Assembly (NCBI GenBank): GCA_005281725.1
Contig: SSBO01000009.1
Coordinates: 8,122,303-8,186,302, forward strand
Length of the DNA stretch: 64,000 nucleotides
Direction of reading: 5' to 3'
DNA from: Wuchereria bancrofti
Lineage: Eukaryota > Nematoda > Chromadorea > Rhabditida > Onchocercidae
Shown here: positions 1 to 14,261 of the stretch, one piece after another
Layout: each line of letters starts with the position of its first letter
Position numbering within the stretch: the stretch's first letter is position 1
The notes under the pieces: generated by a model
Told to the model about the DNA's origin: nothing
Databases searched by the model: none
Seen by the model: the letters and a program-made list of their open reading frames with translations, nothing else
Position numbers and translations under genes: made by a program

Positions 1-3000
1 TCATGGAAAAGACCATATGTCTGTTGAAGCACTTATCAAGAAGCAGGACGATTTAGAAGCTGAAATCAAATCCAGGAAAGATGCTGTGAATGAAATTGTC
101 TCTAAAGCACATGAATTCCAAAAGAAAGTAAGTAAAAAAAATTGTTTTTTATAAAGAATGATGAGTAGTTGTTAGTTAACTTTCATAACTTCGCTATTAA
201 TATTCGAAGTGCTCTAATGGTTATCTAATGGTTTTTAACAGTGATGATCACTTCACATTTCAGCGGAATGTTGTATATGTTCCAGAGCACTGAAAAAGTT
301 TGTTTTCTTTTCCTTTGTTTTAATAATTGCAGTAGACGGTATATTTGGTTGAGAATTTGTGGCTCAGTATATGGTGGAATATGTGCAAATGAAGTAAATC
401 GCAGATATAGTTCATATATTATTTTACCATACTAACTCAAAAATTTGGCAAATAAATATTGTCGCATTTTCTGCATTTAGATCATAAAACTACCTTATCT
501 CTGGAAGTTAAAAAGTATTATCGATTTCAGGGTTATGCAACTGCTAATGATTCGTTGGAAATGGCAAAAACTCTTGGGATACGATATAATGAGCTGAAAA
601 AACCTTGCATAATTCGCCGTGAAAACCTCAACGATGCTTTAGCATTTTATGGATGGATATCAGAAGCAGAAGAGCAAGTTGAATGGTTAAGTGATCGAAA
701 ACGACAGACGATAAGCACCGATTACGGGGATACATTGCATGCTGTGCAGTTGCTTACCAAGAAGCATGCACATCTTGAGGCTGATGTTAATAGCCGACGG
801 GTTAGATTTTAATTCTGTGATTTAAATTAAGACATTTTTATCTATTTTGGAGACAAAACTAAAAGCTTCAGAGGTTAAGAGTGCTTAAAATTTGACGGAC
901 GATAAAATTTTCCTTCTCATAACTCGTACAATGAATGAGGAATATGATCCTATCGTTTTCATGCCGGAAATAAAAAAGTTCGTGATGGATTCATTAGAGA
1001 AAGTCTGCTTCATTTTTCTTTTTCTTTTTTATTTTAACAAAATATTGATCGTTATCTCCAGGAAGCGATAGCAAAGGTCGAGGAAACAGGTCGCAAGATG
1101 ATAAAAGATGGGCATTTTGCATCAAATGAAATACAGGAAGTTCTAGACGAATTGTCGACTTTGGTTTTATCTGTAAAACAATTCATAAACGAAAGATCAC
1201 AAAAACTGGAAGATTCTTTACAAAGTCAGCAGGTAATTTGTTGGTCATAAGAAATTAAACTTCAGATTTTGCAAGCTTAAAGAAATTCGAAAAAAATTTA
1301 AGAATAGAATCTAATGGAAGCTCTTCAATTTGTTTCCACAATTTCACTTTTTTTCAGTATTATGCAGAGGCTAATGAAGCTGAGCAATGGATGCGTGAAC
1401 GCATGCCATTGGTGGCAAATAACGATATGGGTAAAGATCAGGCGGCTGCAGAAGGGCATTTGAGGCGATTAAAGACATTGGAAAATGATATAAACAAATT
1501 CTTTAATGAAATTGAAAGGCTACGGAAAGAAGCGGAAGTAATGCTTGCTGCAAAACATTTTGATTCCACAAATGTTAGTTTTATTTTAAAATTCTAATTA
1601 TATTATTTATTTTGTTATTTTGTTTGTATCTTCACACTTAGCTTCACAGTCTGTTTTCTTTTCTACCTTAAAACGTTCTTAATTCTTATTACCTGTTTAT
1701 GGTTCGTTTTTATTTTAATGTCTATACATATTATGTGTATCTGTAAAGTCTATACCTGAGACTGTCCAGTTTGTTTGTTTGTTTTTTTTTTAAGTTAGAT
1801 TTTTACTCAGACTAAATCGTCAATTTTTAAGCTTTCGTCAAAACAAACCAAATTAGAAGAACTATACAAACAGCTGAGAGATGATATTGCAAGACGTAAG
1901 GTGCAACTGGTAGATTCAGCAAGATATCATGCCTTCGTTCGCCAAGTTGATGGTCTCGATCGATGGCTTTCAGAGAAATTAGAAATCACTAAGCAAGAAA
2001 ATTATGGTATGCATAGCTTGGGTAGTGAAACTAAAAACTGATTATGATACTGTCTAATATACGTTTTTCTCAGGTGACAGTTCTAATGATAATTTCTTCA
2101 GCACTTTTGGTGGTTTATTGTACTGGGATATTAAATTTGTCTAAGTCTATTGTATCAGAATATTAAACATTACTGTTTACTGTTTAAACTAAGAGCATTT
2201 AAATCAAATTCAGGCCGCGATTTGGCTGAATGTCAAAAGCTTGTAACCGAATTTGATCAGGTTGTGCGTGAATTAGCTTCTGCTGGTGAAAGAATAGCTG
2301 CAGTGAGAAGAACTCAGGTAATTCTATTTATTTTTTTGTCATTATTCAAAAGTTTTATTAAGATTGCTAGCTTTTTCTCAATTTTGCTTTATAAAAATGA
2401 CACTATTTGGGGCTTCAGGAAGAGCTGCTTCGCAGTGGTCATCCATTTGGTGTGTCGATTAAAGCGAAAGGGACTGATCTACAACATCTTTGGTCTCGAG
2501 TCAACGAAGTAGCTAACGAACGTCAACAGGCTTTGCAAGGAGCTATTCAGGTTTTGTATTAATTTTATCATATATGTCATAACGGAGAGGATTTTTTTAT
2601 GTTCTCCAAACTTTTCTTTATGGAATATGCCATCTGAAATTTCCTACATTTCAAATTAACAGCACAGCAACTTGCATCTGATACAAAAAAACTGCGAAAA
2701 AATTCTCGAAACATCATGCAACAAATCTTTATTACACATTGTAAATAAAAGAAATTACGGCTATATCACCGTATCTTAAGTGCAAAATATGATGATAATA
2801 GTGCTGAGCAGTTGATTTCTCAATTTAATAACCTTAATTGGACATTATCCATCACTATTACTGTTGTGTTTTCCATATGTAAATATTTCTTTTAATTATT
2901 CATCTTGAAGATCTTTCAATCATAACAAATTGGAAAGGTTACATAAATAAAACTAATTTGAAATATATATATATATATATATGCGTAACTATTTTAAAAT

Positions 3001-6000
3001 TTTTGTAAGGAGGAAAGATTATAAAGGCTGAATATATATTATTATAATTTACATAGTAACTATTATTAGTGATAGTGATAGTTGTAGTATGTAAACTTCA
3101 GTCTCTGTATTTGAATTATTTCTTTTTAAAGGTTCATAAATTCGATCAAGATGCTGATGAAACTCTTGGTTGGTTGGAAGAAAAGGAAGCACATCAAGTA
3201 GCACTTGAAGGTGAAGATATTTCGCGTGCTGATCTTCCTGCATTGAAACAACTGATGAGTAAATACGATGAATTTATGCGTGGAGTTACAGCAGTTGAAA
3301 AACAGGTTTATAATTCACACTTGAATTTATAAATGAAAAGAAATGAAGATGAGGTTAAAGTCATCATAGTTGAAAATGTGTTTTTTTAGGTCAACGATTT
3401 AAGCCGTGAAGCAGAACGTTTGATGTCATTGTATCCTGATACACAGGAACATCTAGTAGTGCGTAAAATGGGAATGGAAGAACAGCTGAAAGATGTAATC
3501 AATACTGCTAATAAATATTATGAAAAGCTGCAGCAGATGCGAAATTTGCAGTCATATTTCCAAGAACATCGGGATTTAATCATGTGGATCAAACGTTTAC
3601 AACATGCTATAACAAGGTAATTTATCTTTAATTTTTTCTGTATAAAATTTCAACTGTTTATCTTGCTCCTTTACTTTGAAATCAAAATATGTGAGAATTT
3701 GAATGGATCATGTCATTATTATAGATTACATTTTATAGTGAAACACTTCCAAACGACGTGGACGGATGCAAAACATTAATGTTAAGACATGCAGAATACC
3801 AAGCTGAAATTAGCGGACGACAGCCTGCTGTTGATGAATTTATTCGTAAGGGTAACAATATGATTACTGCACAACATGTTTTATCTTCCGAGATATCCGG
3901 CAAGGTTCAAATTTCTAATACTTCAAAATTTCTATTAATTGAATTCGGCAGACTTTTTTGAGGATTAGAAAATAAATTAGACAAAGATTTTCTGGTTACA
4001 ATCCAATAATTATATCTCTTAAATTTCTTCAACCAATAATAGAAGAAATATGATCTGTTACTTAGATGAAAGTAAATAATGAGAATTGATTAGAAAAAAT
4101 ATAAGACGTTTTTTAGTATAGACAGAAAGTATAGACAAGTTGTGTTTCTTCAGATTAAACAACTGGAATCAGCTGTGGATTTGTTGAAAGATATCTGGAA
4201 AGAACGATTGGTGTTATATGAAGAAAATTTGGACTTGCAACAGTGGAAACGAGATGCGCATATCACTGATGCATGGTTAACGGAGAAGGAAGACATGTTG
4301 AAGGAGGATTGGAGGAAGGTTGAAGATGTTGACGATGCAGATAATAAAATAAGGTTTATTTTTGATTTTTTTTTCTTTCCAATTCAAAATTCGTTTTTTT
4401 TTTTTGCGAAAACACCGATTTAACTTGTTAGGAAAACTTGCTGCAGTTGAAATACTTTTCCCAAATGGAACTGAATTTGTTTTCCAGGAATTTTGATGAT
4501 TTTCTGATAACACTGGAAGCGCAGGGTGAGAAGTTTGACTCATTGAAAAGGTTAACTCTTCTCGAGAAGGCTTATTCGCAGCAACGTAAGAAGGAATCCG
4601 AAAGGTATGTTAGTCTTTCAAGTAATTTAGAGCTATTTTTGAAAAAATTTTAAGGAGTCTCCGATCTGGAAAGACGGTTTTTCTGACATGTTAATTTTTG
4701 ACATTTTTTTTTAACATTTTTTTTTACAGAATCCGAGCAGAGAAAGGAAAAAATGAATTACGGAAAGACAGCATCAAAACATTTGAGAAACAAAATAAAT
4801 TGCAAGATCGTCGGAAGGAACGCGAAAGACGCATGACTCAGGAAGTGTCGTTGTTGAAGCCAAGTCCATCATACACCGAAGAAGTGTACGCATCACATAC
4901 TTTACCGCATCCTCGACGTGGGACAGAACCTGTTCCATGCATTCGGACGTCCTCTTTCGAGTCGAAAGTATGTTATAGGATCTTTCATTATCTTCTCAAT
5001 TTTAGAAAATTCATTGTTATGGTTATAAAATGGAACTGATGATATCAAACTTGATGTTTAATGAAGAATAACTTAAAAATTTCCTTCTTGTTTCAGGAAG
5101 CACCATCTACTCCATCGAGGCAGACAACTTTGAGTGTTTCGGATGCTTCATCGGCAGAAGCCGAAAGAATGCTGAAAACGTCCGGGTCTATGCTATCGAT
5201 TGATGAAGCTCCGACAATGCAAAGGATAGGTTCAACTCGAAGAACCCCGAAATTTACTACAAGACGATCGAATTCATTGAAAAAAATCAAAACAAGGGAT
5301 GACTTCGGACCGATTGATATGCATGGACATCTCGATCGAAAACAAGACTTACAGGTATAACATTTTGGATTTATTAACATATCCGCAAGACTTTTTGGTG
5401 TCGAATTAGCAGCTTTCCGTTTCCAATGCGTTTTTTTTTTTGCTATTCCGCGATTGCTAGATGTGATGAAGACAGTTTTATCCATTGTTTTTTTAGCCAT
5501 TTGTTTTTTTCTTTTCTTAACTTGACTGAACTATTTCATAAACCGGTTCGCTTTCCTGTGAGTTTCATTAATCTCATTTTTTTAGGGCGGTGGAAAAAAG
5601 GCAACGATACGCACGTGGAAAAGATATTATACAATCCTCTGTGGACAGCTTCTATGTTTCTTCAAAGATGAAGATTCTTTTTTGGAAAATTCGGCAGCTT
5701 CTGCACCGGTTAATATCCTGAACGCAGAATGTGATGCATGTCCTGAATACATGAAAAAAAAGAATACCTTCAGGTATTTTCCAATTAATTCTCTTTGTTT
5801 TTTTTCTATTCAAAATAAGTTTCAGTTTTGTCAGGCGTTTAAAATATTTGGATACCTTCATTTCAAAAGTTTTTCTTGAAATATTTCCATTAGTGATGAA
5901 AGAAGTGAAATGGATTAACGAACAGCTTAGTAAATTTTCTGTGCAGATAGATGATATTGCATTAGTAACATCTTCGAAAAGGAAAACTTTGCTTCAGACT

Positions 6001-8520
6001 GAAAATACAAGATGGGTCGGAATATCTATTTTCTTGTAATGATGATGATAAAATGCTAGAATGGGTATTGAAAATAAGATTTCATGCAAATTTGGCACCG
6101 GCACAGCAGCTTCGAAGCTTTGATAAGGTATATTTCAAATATATGTTGTAAAAGAGAGAGAAGATTGCAGTAGTAAGGAAGAATTAGGACGGTTGAAATT
6201 AGCAAAAGTTCATTCAGTTTCTAATTCTAATTTATTGAGAAACTTGACAGAAACAGTTCAGAGTAGAATCCAAAAATCTTCTAAAACTTATTTGGATCAT
6301 GCAACTGCACTTTGGAATTTAAGAAAAAACCGTTTAAGATGTGTTTTTGCATATTTTCCACATCACTTTTAATACTTAGATGCTATTACTTCAGAAAGTA
6401 GTTTAATTAGTTTAGGGTGAAAGCCCACCAATGTATTCACCACCGCCACGGCCTGGCGAAATTCTGCGAAGACACACTACGGATTTAGTTTCATCAGTGG
6501 AAGTTAATGCCTTGTCGTCAGTTCCTTACGAACCAAGAACATACGAAAAGCCCAGCATCATAACTGGCAATCATTGTAAGTTTTAATTCAGAATTAGAAT
6601 TTTCAATGTTTTCAAAGCAGAAAATCTGGCGCCTTATTTGATCATTAAGACTGTTGAGGCTTTCTTGTTCTATGCATATAAAAGTACATATGAATCGCTT
6701 ATTTAATGAAGGTTTACTATACTAATTGTGATACTAACATTCAATGGTTTTCACCGACATTTTCAGACTTTTTCAGTAAAAACTGTTTGCTAACTACTAT
6801 TTTTGTTTCATCTTTTTCTGTCTTTTCCACTTTTTCCCTTTATGTATATGTGATATTCTTTCTTATTTTTTTGACGCTTTTCCACTGCTTTTGACACAGT
6901 TTTGATCCATTAATGTAAGGTAATGAGAAAGTAAGCTAATAATTTGTTTTTTATTTTATTATTTTTTTTTCAGAACCCTATGAATACAATCTCTGATTCG
7001 AAACTGCGCATGATATATTCTAATTAACTCTTATTTTCGTTCAGTATCTTGTTGCCTTAACTTTTTGTCTTTTGATTTACAAGTTTTCTAAATAGGAGAA
7101 ATTTGATCCTTATAACAGGCTTTATGCTTTCCTACTTGAACAGAGTTATGACGTTAATTTGCATCTTTTGTAATTTTTTCCCGTTTGAAAGGGAAGTGCA
7201 AATACGGAAGAATTTGAATGAGTTAAAAAGAAACATTGAAATCATTAAACGGGGCAGCTTCAGTGGTTTAGGCAACCCTTATTTTTCACTAATAATGTTT
7301 GTATTTAACTTCATCTCACTTTTCTAACCTAGATTTAAAAGTATCATTGATTTTTAGATGACGAAGGAGTGACGTTGGAGCTTCAAAGTCAACCGTTTAA
7401 ATCGGCAACAGCAACATTAATATCAATAGAACGTGAAAACGGGTTTGGAAACCTCGTTAGTGCTGATTTTCTAAATTTTAAGATGTTACCATGAAGAATT
7501 AGATAAAAATGCCAGTAAAAGCACGCTTTAATAGTCAGACTGTCATCAGGAAAATTCACCTACATTTGGCATATCGATAGCAAAGAAAATAACACTCTAA
7601 TTGTTTGCTGTTAGACGTATCGCTTCTTACTGTTAAAGATGGAATCAAATAACAACATTTGTCTTCCATAGTACTGCTCATTGCAAACAACGACTGAAAT
7701 AATAACTAAAAAATAACAGAGTAATTTCAATTATTTGAGGTTTCATAATTAGGAAAAGGTTAATATAGCGAATATCAGCGGATTATTTAATATTTGTTTG
7801 AAAAAAAAAAAGGAAAATTTTTACTCATCTATATAAGCTTCTTATTTCTAATTTATAAAATTCTTATGTGATTTATTTTCACTTTCCAACTCTTCGAATT
7901 ATTGTCCTAATTTTTTAGGCCAAATGACACAGATGATGAATTTGTGACTTTATTAAGATTTTTTTTTCTCAGGATGGCCCTGAACTGCAATATCTAAATC
8001 GTGATAAGGAAATCAATGGTAAACAGGTGCTGGAGTTGGATTCGGATTCAATGGCATCATCAATATCGCAGCGAAATACTGGGAATATAAAAGGCGCTGA
8101 CAATGATTTTGTTGCCTGGGTGGAAAAATATTCGGATTTGTCATCATCAACTACTGTTACATCAAATATGCCCGTTGCCACACTATCTGACGACACTGAT
8201 TCCGTTAAAAGTACATTTTCTTACTGTAATTTCATTTAATTTGAGATAATGTCGTAGTAAAATTGAACTCCTTGAAGTTCTATCCGTTCGCCATCCAATC
8301 ATTATGATGTGGTGAAACTTTTTATAATGCCAAGATGCACTATGTTTCTATAAAATTAAGATGCCTGCCTTTCATTCCTTCCTCTTTGTGCAAAAATTAG
8401 TAAAACATTTTTAAATTTTATTCCATCGAATTTATATCTGTAATCAATTTATCTTTAGAGCGTAAAGCATTTTCGTTCTTCAAGCGTAGTTCACGACACA
8501 AAGAAGGTAGCAGCAAGTGA
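1..8520 (+). CDS. sma-1: Beta-heavy spectrin, C-terminal part (5' end outside window)
   Basis: The visible 1149 residues are the C-terminal part of a large spectrin beta chain that links actin to the apical membrane as a heterotetramer with alpha spectrin. Exons: 2-127, 531-800, 1062-1232, 1358-1573, 1832-2006 (or from 1811), 2214-2317, 2419-2550, 3132-3305, 3390-3616, 3739-3904, 4154-4353, 4488-4604, 4730-4967, 5097-5354, 5586-5773, 5998-6127, 6416-6575, 7358-7455, 7973-8210, 8459-8520. About the first 690 residues are three-helix spectrin repeats (W and L heptads such as EEQVEWLSDRK). A basic Arg/Lys/Glu stretch and a Ser/Thr-rich linker follow, then a PH domain at about 846-960 (HLDRKQDLQ, GGGKKATIRTWKRYYTILCG, LEWVLKIRFHANLAP). 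The RKQ...GGGKKA PH start resembles beta-heavy spectrin, not conventional beta spectrin (unc-70-like RKHE...KKASNRSW). The 190-residue tail is Pro/Ser-rich and ends in a basic KRSSRHK stretch. The assignment to sma-1 over unc-70 is inference from memory. Confidence 0.87.
2963..2982. repeat. (AT)10 microsatellite in a spectrin intron
   Basis: Ten AT units in a row inside the long intron between the exons ending at 2550 and starting at 3132. Confidence 0.95.
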
Positions 8521-11016
8521 CGAAATTGACAAATGTTCGATCGGTCGATCTTTGTCTTATGTGATATTATTAAAAATGCCTTTAAAAGAATGTCATCAGA
8601 ATTGCTTGTCTAACATTTTTATCTCTTATAAATGATTATTAATATAATTTGGAACTGCTATAAGCGAACTATCGTTATCTTAAGATCACAAAATTATAGT
8701 TTTAATATAATTTTTTTGAACCTTATGTTTAAGCCAATGATATTAGTCTTATTTTGTAGTTTTTATTGTAGCTCAGTATGATTTGCTTAAAACTTCTGAG
8801 ACATTTTTTTTTCTCCCATTGCTACAATCACCCAATGTGTCTCTTTCAAATCATGGGTGAAATTCCCTAGATAAAACTTTGTTTCTTATTTTCACTTTCT
8901 ATTTTAACTGTTCCCACTTATATATCATTCCTTGTTTATATTATTAATGATATTTATTTCTTTTTTCCCTTAACATTCAATCTTCTTATTTGTTATTAGA
9001 TATAAATTAATTTCTAACTGTTCTACTGCCAAGTTATTGGCATACTAAGGGATCGTTTCTTTCCTCAATGAATAAAAAACTTAGGTCCATTTTGAAATGA
9101 ATGAAATTTAAAATGGACGTTTTGAAATCTAAGCATTAAATATCGTAATTGTTGACAATATGAGGGAGGGAAAATAGTATAAGTATGGCAGACTTTTGTT
9201 AATGAAAACTTTATTAGTTGTTTTTATACTACTATTATACTAGTGATTTTGTACTTTTTAATAATTCTTTGTTACTTTTTCTTTTTCCAAAATTCACCTT
9301 ATCTTGCGTTCAGCTCAGTGAAAAGTAAAAAAAAAAATGCGAAAAGAAAAACATATTGTTATTTTTTTACTATGCCAATGAATGATTAAAACTGACTTAA
9401 ATGCAGAATATATAATCTTTCACAATTTTCGCACTTATGACAATTTGAATAAGTGGATTGTTTTAGGATAAAACATTAAGGATAATCTGAGGCTAGTTTC
9501 ATCATGTAAGAAAGGGTCAGATTAGTTGCGGGAAAGGATGAAAAGATTTTAATAGCATTGAATTAATGAAATTTGAGATGGAATTCAGAGTAAACAAACT
9601 AAAGATTGTAGTAAGGAAGGATGTAACATTGGTCATTTTTGCCAGGATCACATGTTGAATCGACAGGTAAGCGAGACATGACATACTGTACGCATAATTG
9701 TGGTAAAATTCGGTTTATGAGTTATTTAAGTTCGACTCGAATGCTTCTGATTATAAAATATAGCGCAAATGTAGGGATAGAAATAAAGTTCACATTTCCA
9801 AAAACTTGCACTTACATGCTCAAATCAATTTTGATCAAAAATTTAACATAGTTATTACCAGTAAACTTCTCGTTGAGTCATATCGAATTGTTTAACGGAA
9901 GAATCAATGTAGTCAATTAACAAGTGAAGCTAATCTTTCTTTAACATAAATCTCTTACAGACGAAATTAGCATCTTAACCTTTCGATAAGTTTTGTTTTC
10001 CAGTGAGAAAAAAGAAATTCAACGTTAATCAGTTTACTACTTTTTGCTCTTTTGCATAACTTCAAATCATTAATGTATTTTATCATACAAATAACAAACT
10101 TAAAAGTAAAAGTAATTGATGAGAAGATGATAATACGTATGGTACAATGAAAGAAATAGCTTTACCTATTTTATTGATCAAAGTAGAAATCGCAATAATC
10201 GTAATATTTACTTTCAATTATTATTAATTCAACAGTTATCAACAGAAGAGGATTATAACCATTCATACCTTCAAAAATTAAAAAACATTAAAAATAATGA
10301 TTCAAAATATTTTTCTTTTTCTTTCCTTTTTTCTTTTTATAAAATATCAAAGTCGAATAATTGCTGAAATGCTAAATTTAGTTAAAGTTCCATTCTTCAA
10401 GTAAACTAAAATTTAAATTTTCGTTAAAACTTTGATTTATTTAATATGATGACCGTTTCTCAATCCTTAATTCCTTTTTATCAAAAATTTTCGAGTATAT
10501 AAAATGTAGTATCAAAATATGATTGAATTTTTACCAGAAATTAATTGTGAAATGTATAGAGTGCTATCAACTATGAATAGCATAAATAAAACGTCGGCAT
10601 AATCCCTTTTTTTTATTGAATATATTGTTTTTATTAAATATATATATTTTTTATTAAGTATATTAAATATAATATTTTCTTAAATCAAAACGAAATTTTT
10701 TTTGAAAATTAGTTAACAAAGAATATTTGGTTTCAAGTAAAAAATGTTAATTACTTTGCCAATATGTTAGAAGAACATTTAACTTCTTCACGTTACTAAT
10801 TAAAAAATAAATTTCCAGTTTCTAAATTATCTATCCCTATTATTTATTCATAATTAAGATGTCGTTTGCATAGTGTACCATAGTGGAGCCGCTTTTTTTT
10901 TTTCTGAGCTTTTGCAACAGTTAGTTTGACGTTTCGCTATTGACATAGTTGAGTGGACGATAGCGTGGCGTACGTGTTGTCATCACATCAATTTATTTCA
11001 AATTTTACTGTTAACA
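8521..11016. other. Intergenic: spectrin 3' flank and cdc-73 5' flank
   Basis: AT-rich sequence with no convincing gene. A possible poly(A) signal AATAAA for the spectrin gene lies at 9071-9076. Around 10620-10680 is a run of near-repetitive TTTATTAAATATA sequence. From about 10870 to 11000 the base composition becomes less AT-rich, probably promoter or 5' UTR of the next gene; TTTTGCAACAG ending at 10920 could serve as a trans-splice acceptor. Confidence 0.5.
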
Positions 11017-14000
11017 ATGGCTGATCCATTGAAATTACTACATGAATATGCTATTGGTCGCCGTACTATGCGAGAAATTAAAAATGTTCGTTTTTCTTTT
11101 GTCATGTTCCCTCACTTGTTAAAATAATATTGAGAATTAAAGTTTTGTATTTTGGTGTAATTTACTTGTTTGAACTATTAGTATGTAACAAGAAATGGAG
11201 GAATGTATAGTAAAAAATGCAGAAAATAATGGTGATAAGTGATTTGATATCAACAATTCTTGTCAGTTAATTTTCATAATGCATGTAAAAAGTATGTAAT
11301 TTCAGGGCAATCAGCGTTATTATGTATTTGGTGATGCAGCATATCGACGTGATGTAAGAACAAATCTAATGGTATATGGTAGACAGAATGAGTATTATAC
11401 TCTGGAATCGTTATTGTTATTATGGGAAAATCGAGAAATGCAACATACTGCTTATGTCAAAGATGCTTCCGGCAAAGGAATACAGTGTGTCACCAGGCCT
11501 GATAGGTATATCTTGCTTGAATAATTAGTAAATAAATGTTTGTTTCTTTCGGAAAAAATAAGTTTTCATTTTTTTTTTCAGGTCCAAATGTTGCATCTGC
11601 GACTAAATTTGTTTCTTCCTTTGTGGACGGTTTTCGAAATCTTTTCCAAAACTATTTTTCTATTCCTCTTATCTTTCCGTTTCTCTTAAGACAAATCAAA
11701 TTTACGAGTCACCTTAGAGATTTTTAAATTTTATTTCTAATGTTTTTAAATCCCCCTTATTTTTTATTTCTAAACAGTCGAGAATTCTTGCTCTGATCTT
11801 CTAAAATTTTCTTGAATTTTCATCTTTAAAATTATCTCTAAACTTTAAATTGAATCTTTGAATTACTTTACTGAGAAATCATTTCAACTTCCTGAAGTTT
11901 TATTTTTTCTTAAATTTAGACGTGAACTTCTGGCATATCTCAAAGGTGAACGTGAACAACCACCGCAAACAGTGGACTTGCTGGCACCCATTCCAGCACC
12001 AATCCCTGTTTCTCGACTTATTGACCAAAATGAACCGGAAGTGAAAAAAGCTCGTTATGACGGTGAAGAAAATCGGTTGGTGTTCGGATGCTGTAGAAGT
12101 TAATTATAAAGATTTTCAAATTCACTGCATAAATGGACATTCGATCTGGCTGTTTTATTTGTACCAGCAAATACAATTTCTAGGCAACGAATACAAAACC
12201 TGTTGAAAGGTACAGTGACGGAAGATAACAAGAGTGATGATGTGGAAGGGGTGAGAGATCTCAGTGACAAACTCACAGCTGACAAAATTGCTGCTTTGAA
12301 AAACAAGCGGAAAAAAAACATGGCAAGAAATACAATCAAATCCGTAGATGACAGGTAAATTTGCTTGATACTTTTTCCAGTTGATCTTTTTCTTATGTGG
12401 ACTTTATGACTTCTTAACTTTGCTGATCTTAAAGTTTTAAGAAGAGAAATTCAACAGCTGTCTTTTGTTTCTCCTTATTTTAAATCTTAAATTTATTGTT
12501 TATTTTGCTGCTTGGATGATGAAGATTCGAAATTGTCATCTGCAAGTCTACTCTTCTATAGCCTAGAAGTAGTCCAGGTTTGGTGCTACGATGGATTTAG
12601 ACGTGCCTGATATAAGTGAAGATGCCGTGGACCGAGAACTAAAAGGCAAAGAACGGGTGTGGAGGAATCGAACAAGCGTTATGGAAGCAGCATCTAAAGA
12701 ATTCACATCAATTCTCTCTATTTTGCATAGTTTTAAGGTATGTGAGTCCAAACAATTTTTTCTTTTAATTATGGTATGGGATTTTTTGGTAGATCTTAAT
12801 GAAATTAAACTTCTTCATTTTTTTTGCTACAAATTTATAGCTGCGAGAAGAGGCAGCACAGCGTCAGAAGTCGGCAGCACCTCCGCCAAGAACAATATCA
12901 AACGATCGGGCCAAACCACAACCTGCTGGCTATTCACGTTATGATCAAGAAAAATTTAACAAAGACCAAACTGCTGGTTTTAAGATCGAGACCGGACTCA
13001 CTTTCCAAGGTTTTATATTGGAGTTTATAGAAGCAGCTTCTAGCTATTTCGAATTTTGTTTTAAAGTTAGAAACTACCACAAAGCTTACTTAAAAAGAAA
13101 ACAAGCATGAAATTTGTTAAATTGAGATCTAAGTATCCATCAGTTTTTTAGGAACATCGATAATGTCTGCTTCGGGAGCGAAGCCAATGGTAGTAGAATC
13201 GTCAATACCCGCGAAAGCCCTGACACCTAGTATAGACAATAGTAATCAGCGACATCAAAAGCGGCAATCGCGAACTCCAATTATTATCATTCCAGCAGCT
13301 GGCACTTCGCTGATTACCATGTTTAATGTTCGCGATATATTACAGGTTTTTTTTTTAGTTTTGAATTTAAGAATGAAGCTATACAGCTTTTATTACAGTT
13401 GGATAGCTGATTTATTTTACCAAAATTGTATCATTTGAGCATGCTTTTTGCGTGTATGCAATTCATCTTATGTCATAACTTCCTATTTGAAGTCAACAGG
13501 CAATGTGAAATTAAAACTAACTTTTTAATTTAGGATATGCGTTTCATCACCACAGAAGAGCGAAAGACAACCTGTCGAAGGGAAAATGAAGTCTTGATAC
13601 AAAGGTTAAAGCATGACGGCGTTACAGTTCCGTATAGGGTTGTTGAAAATCCTTTGAAGTTTGGTGACGATGAATGGAGTCGTGTTGTTGCTGTTTTTGT
13701 TCAGGTACTTTTGTGGTTGCAGCGTTTGACCTTATTAATTAAACTCAACTGTAGGATACTTTTCTTTGAAACTTTTATTCTATTTTGTTTTGTTTGTTTA
13801 TTTTTTGGATTATTCATCTACATCGTTGAAGTTAAAAATTGAGCCGGTACGATCATCAGGATGATAGAAAAAGAGTGGTATATACTTTATTAGGCATATT
13901 TATAAGTAAAATTTATCATAACCGGAATAGCAGATAATTACTTATTTACTGCTAGGAGAAAAACTGCTATAGAAATTTTTTAATCTATAAAAATTTTATA

Positions 14001-14261
14001 AAATTTTAGAGATTTCAGGGGCCGGCATGGCAGTTTAAAGGCTGGAGATGGGGCGGTAATCCTACGGATATATTTGCAAATGTAGCAGCTTTTCATTTGA
14101 TGTACGATGATCAGAAAATGGACAATAACATAGCTAAGTGGAGTGTCAATGTTCTAAAGCTATCGCGAACAAAGCGACATCTGGATCGTGCTATATTAGC
14201 ACGTTTCTGGGAAGCACTTGATCGATATATCATTAAAAATAAGCCTCATCTTAGGTACTAG
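11017..14261 (+). CDS. cdc-73: CDC73 / parafibromin, PAF1 complex subunit
   Basis: A 510-residue subunit of the PAF1 complex, which travels with RNA polymerase II and supports elongation, histone modification and 3'-end formation in the nucleus. Nine exons: 11017-11085, 11306-11505, 11920-12075, 12184-12354, 12578-12737, 12841-13009, 13152-13345, 13534-13704, 14019-14261. It starts [13 protein letters not shown], like human MADVLSVLRQYNI. The N-terminal domain contains REYYTL- and RPDR-like blocks ([23 protein letters not shown]). The middle holds KERVWRNRT and [10 protein letters not shown]. The Ras-like C-terminal domain begins at about residue 349 ([20 protein letters not shown]), includes [14 protein letters not shown] and [16 protein letters not shown], and ends [20 protein letters not shown]. 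Length is close to the human 531 residues. A possible poly(A) signal lies at 14628-14633. The identification is secure; the first donor (GTTCGT) is weak but required by frame. Confidence 0.95.

Noticed and set aside
5848..6039. Open stretch with WINEQLSKFSVQIDD before the last PH exon
   Set aside because: The PH domain continues directly from 5773 to 5998 (LKIQDGSEYLFS); this stretch is intronic.
7103..7327. Coiled-coil-like open stretch (EVQIRKNLNELKRN) in a spectrin intron
   Set aside because: Joining it to the exon ending 6575 gives an immediate stop, and no suitable donor follows; 6575 to 7358 joins cleanly.
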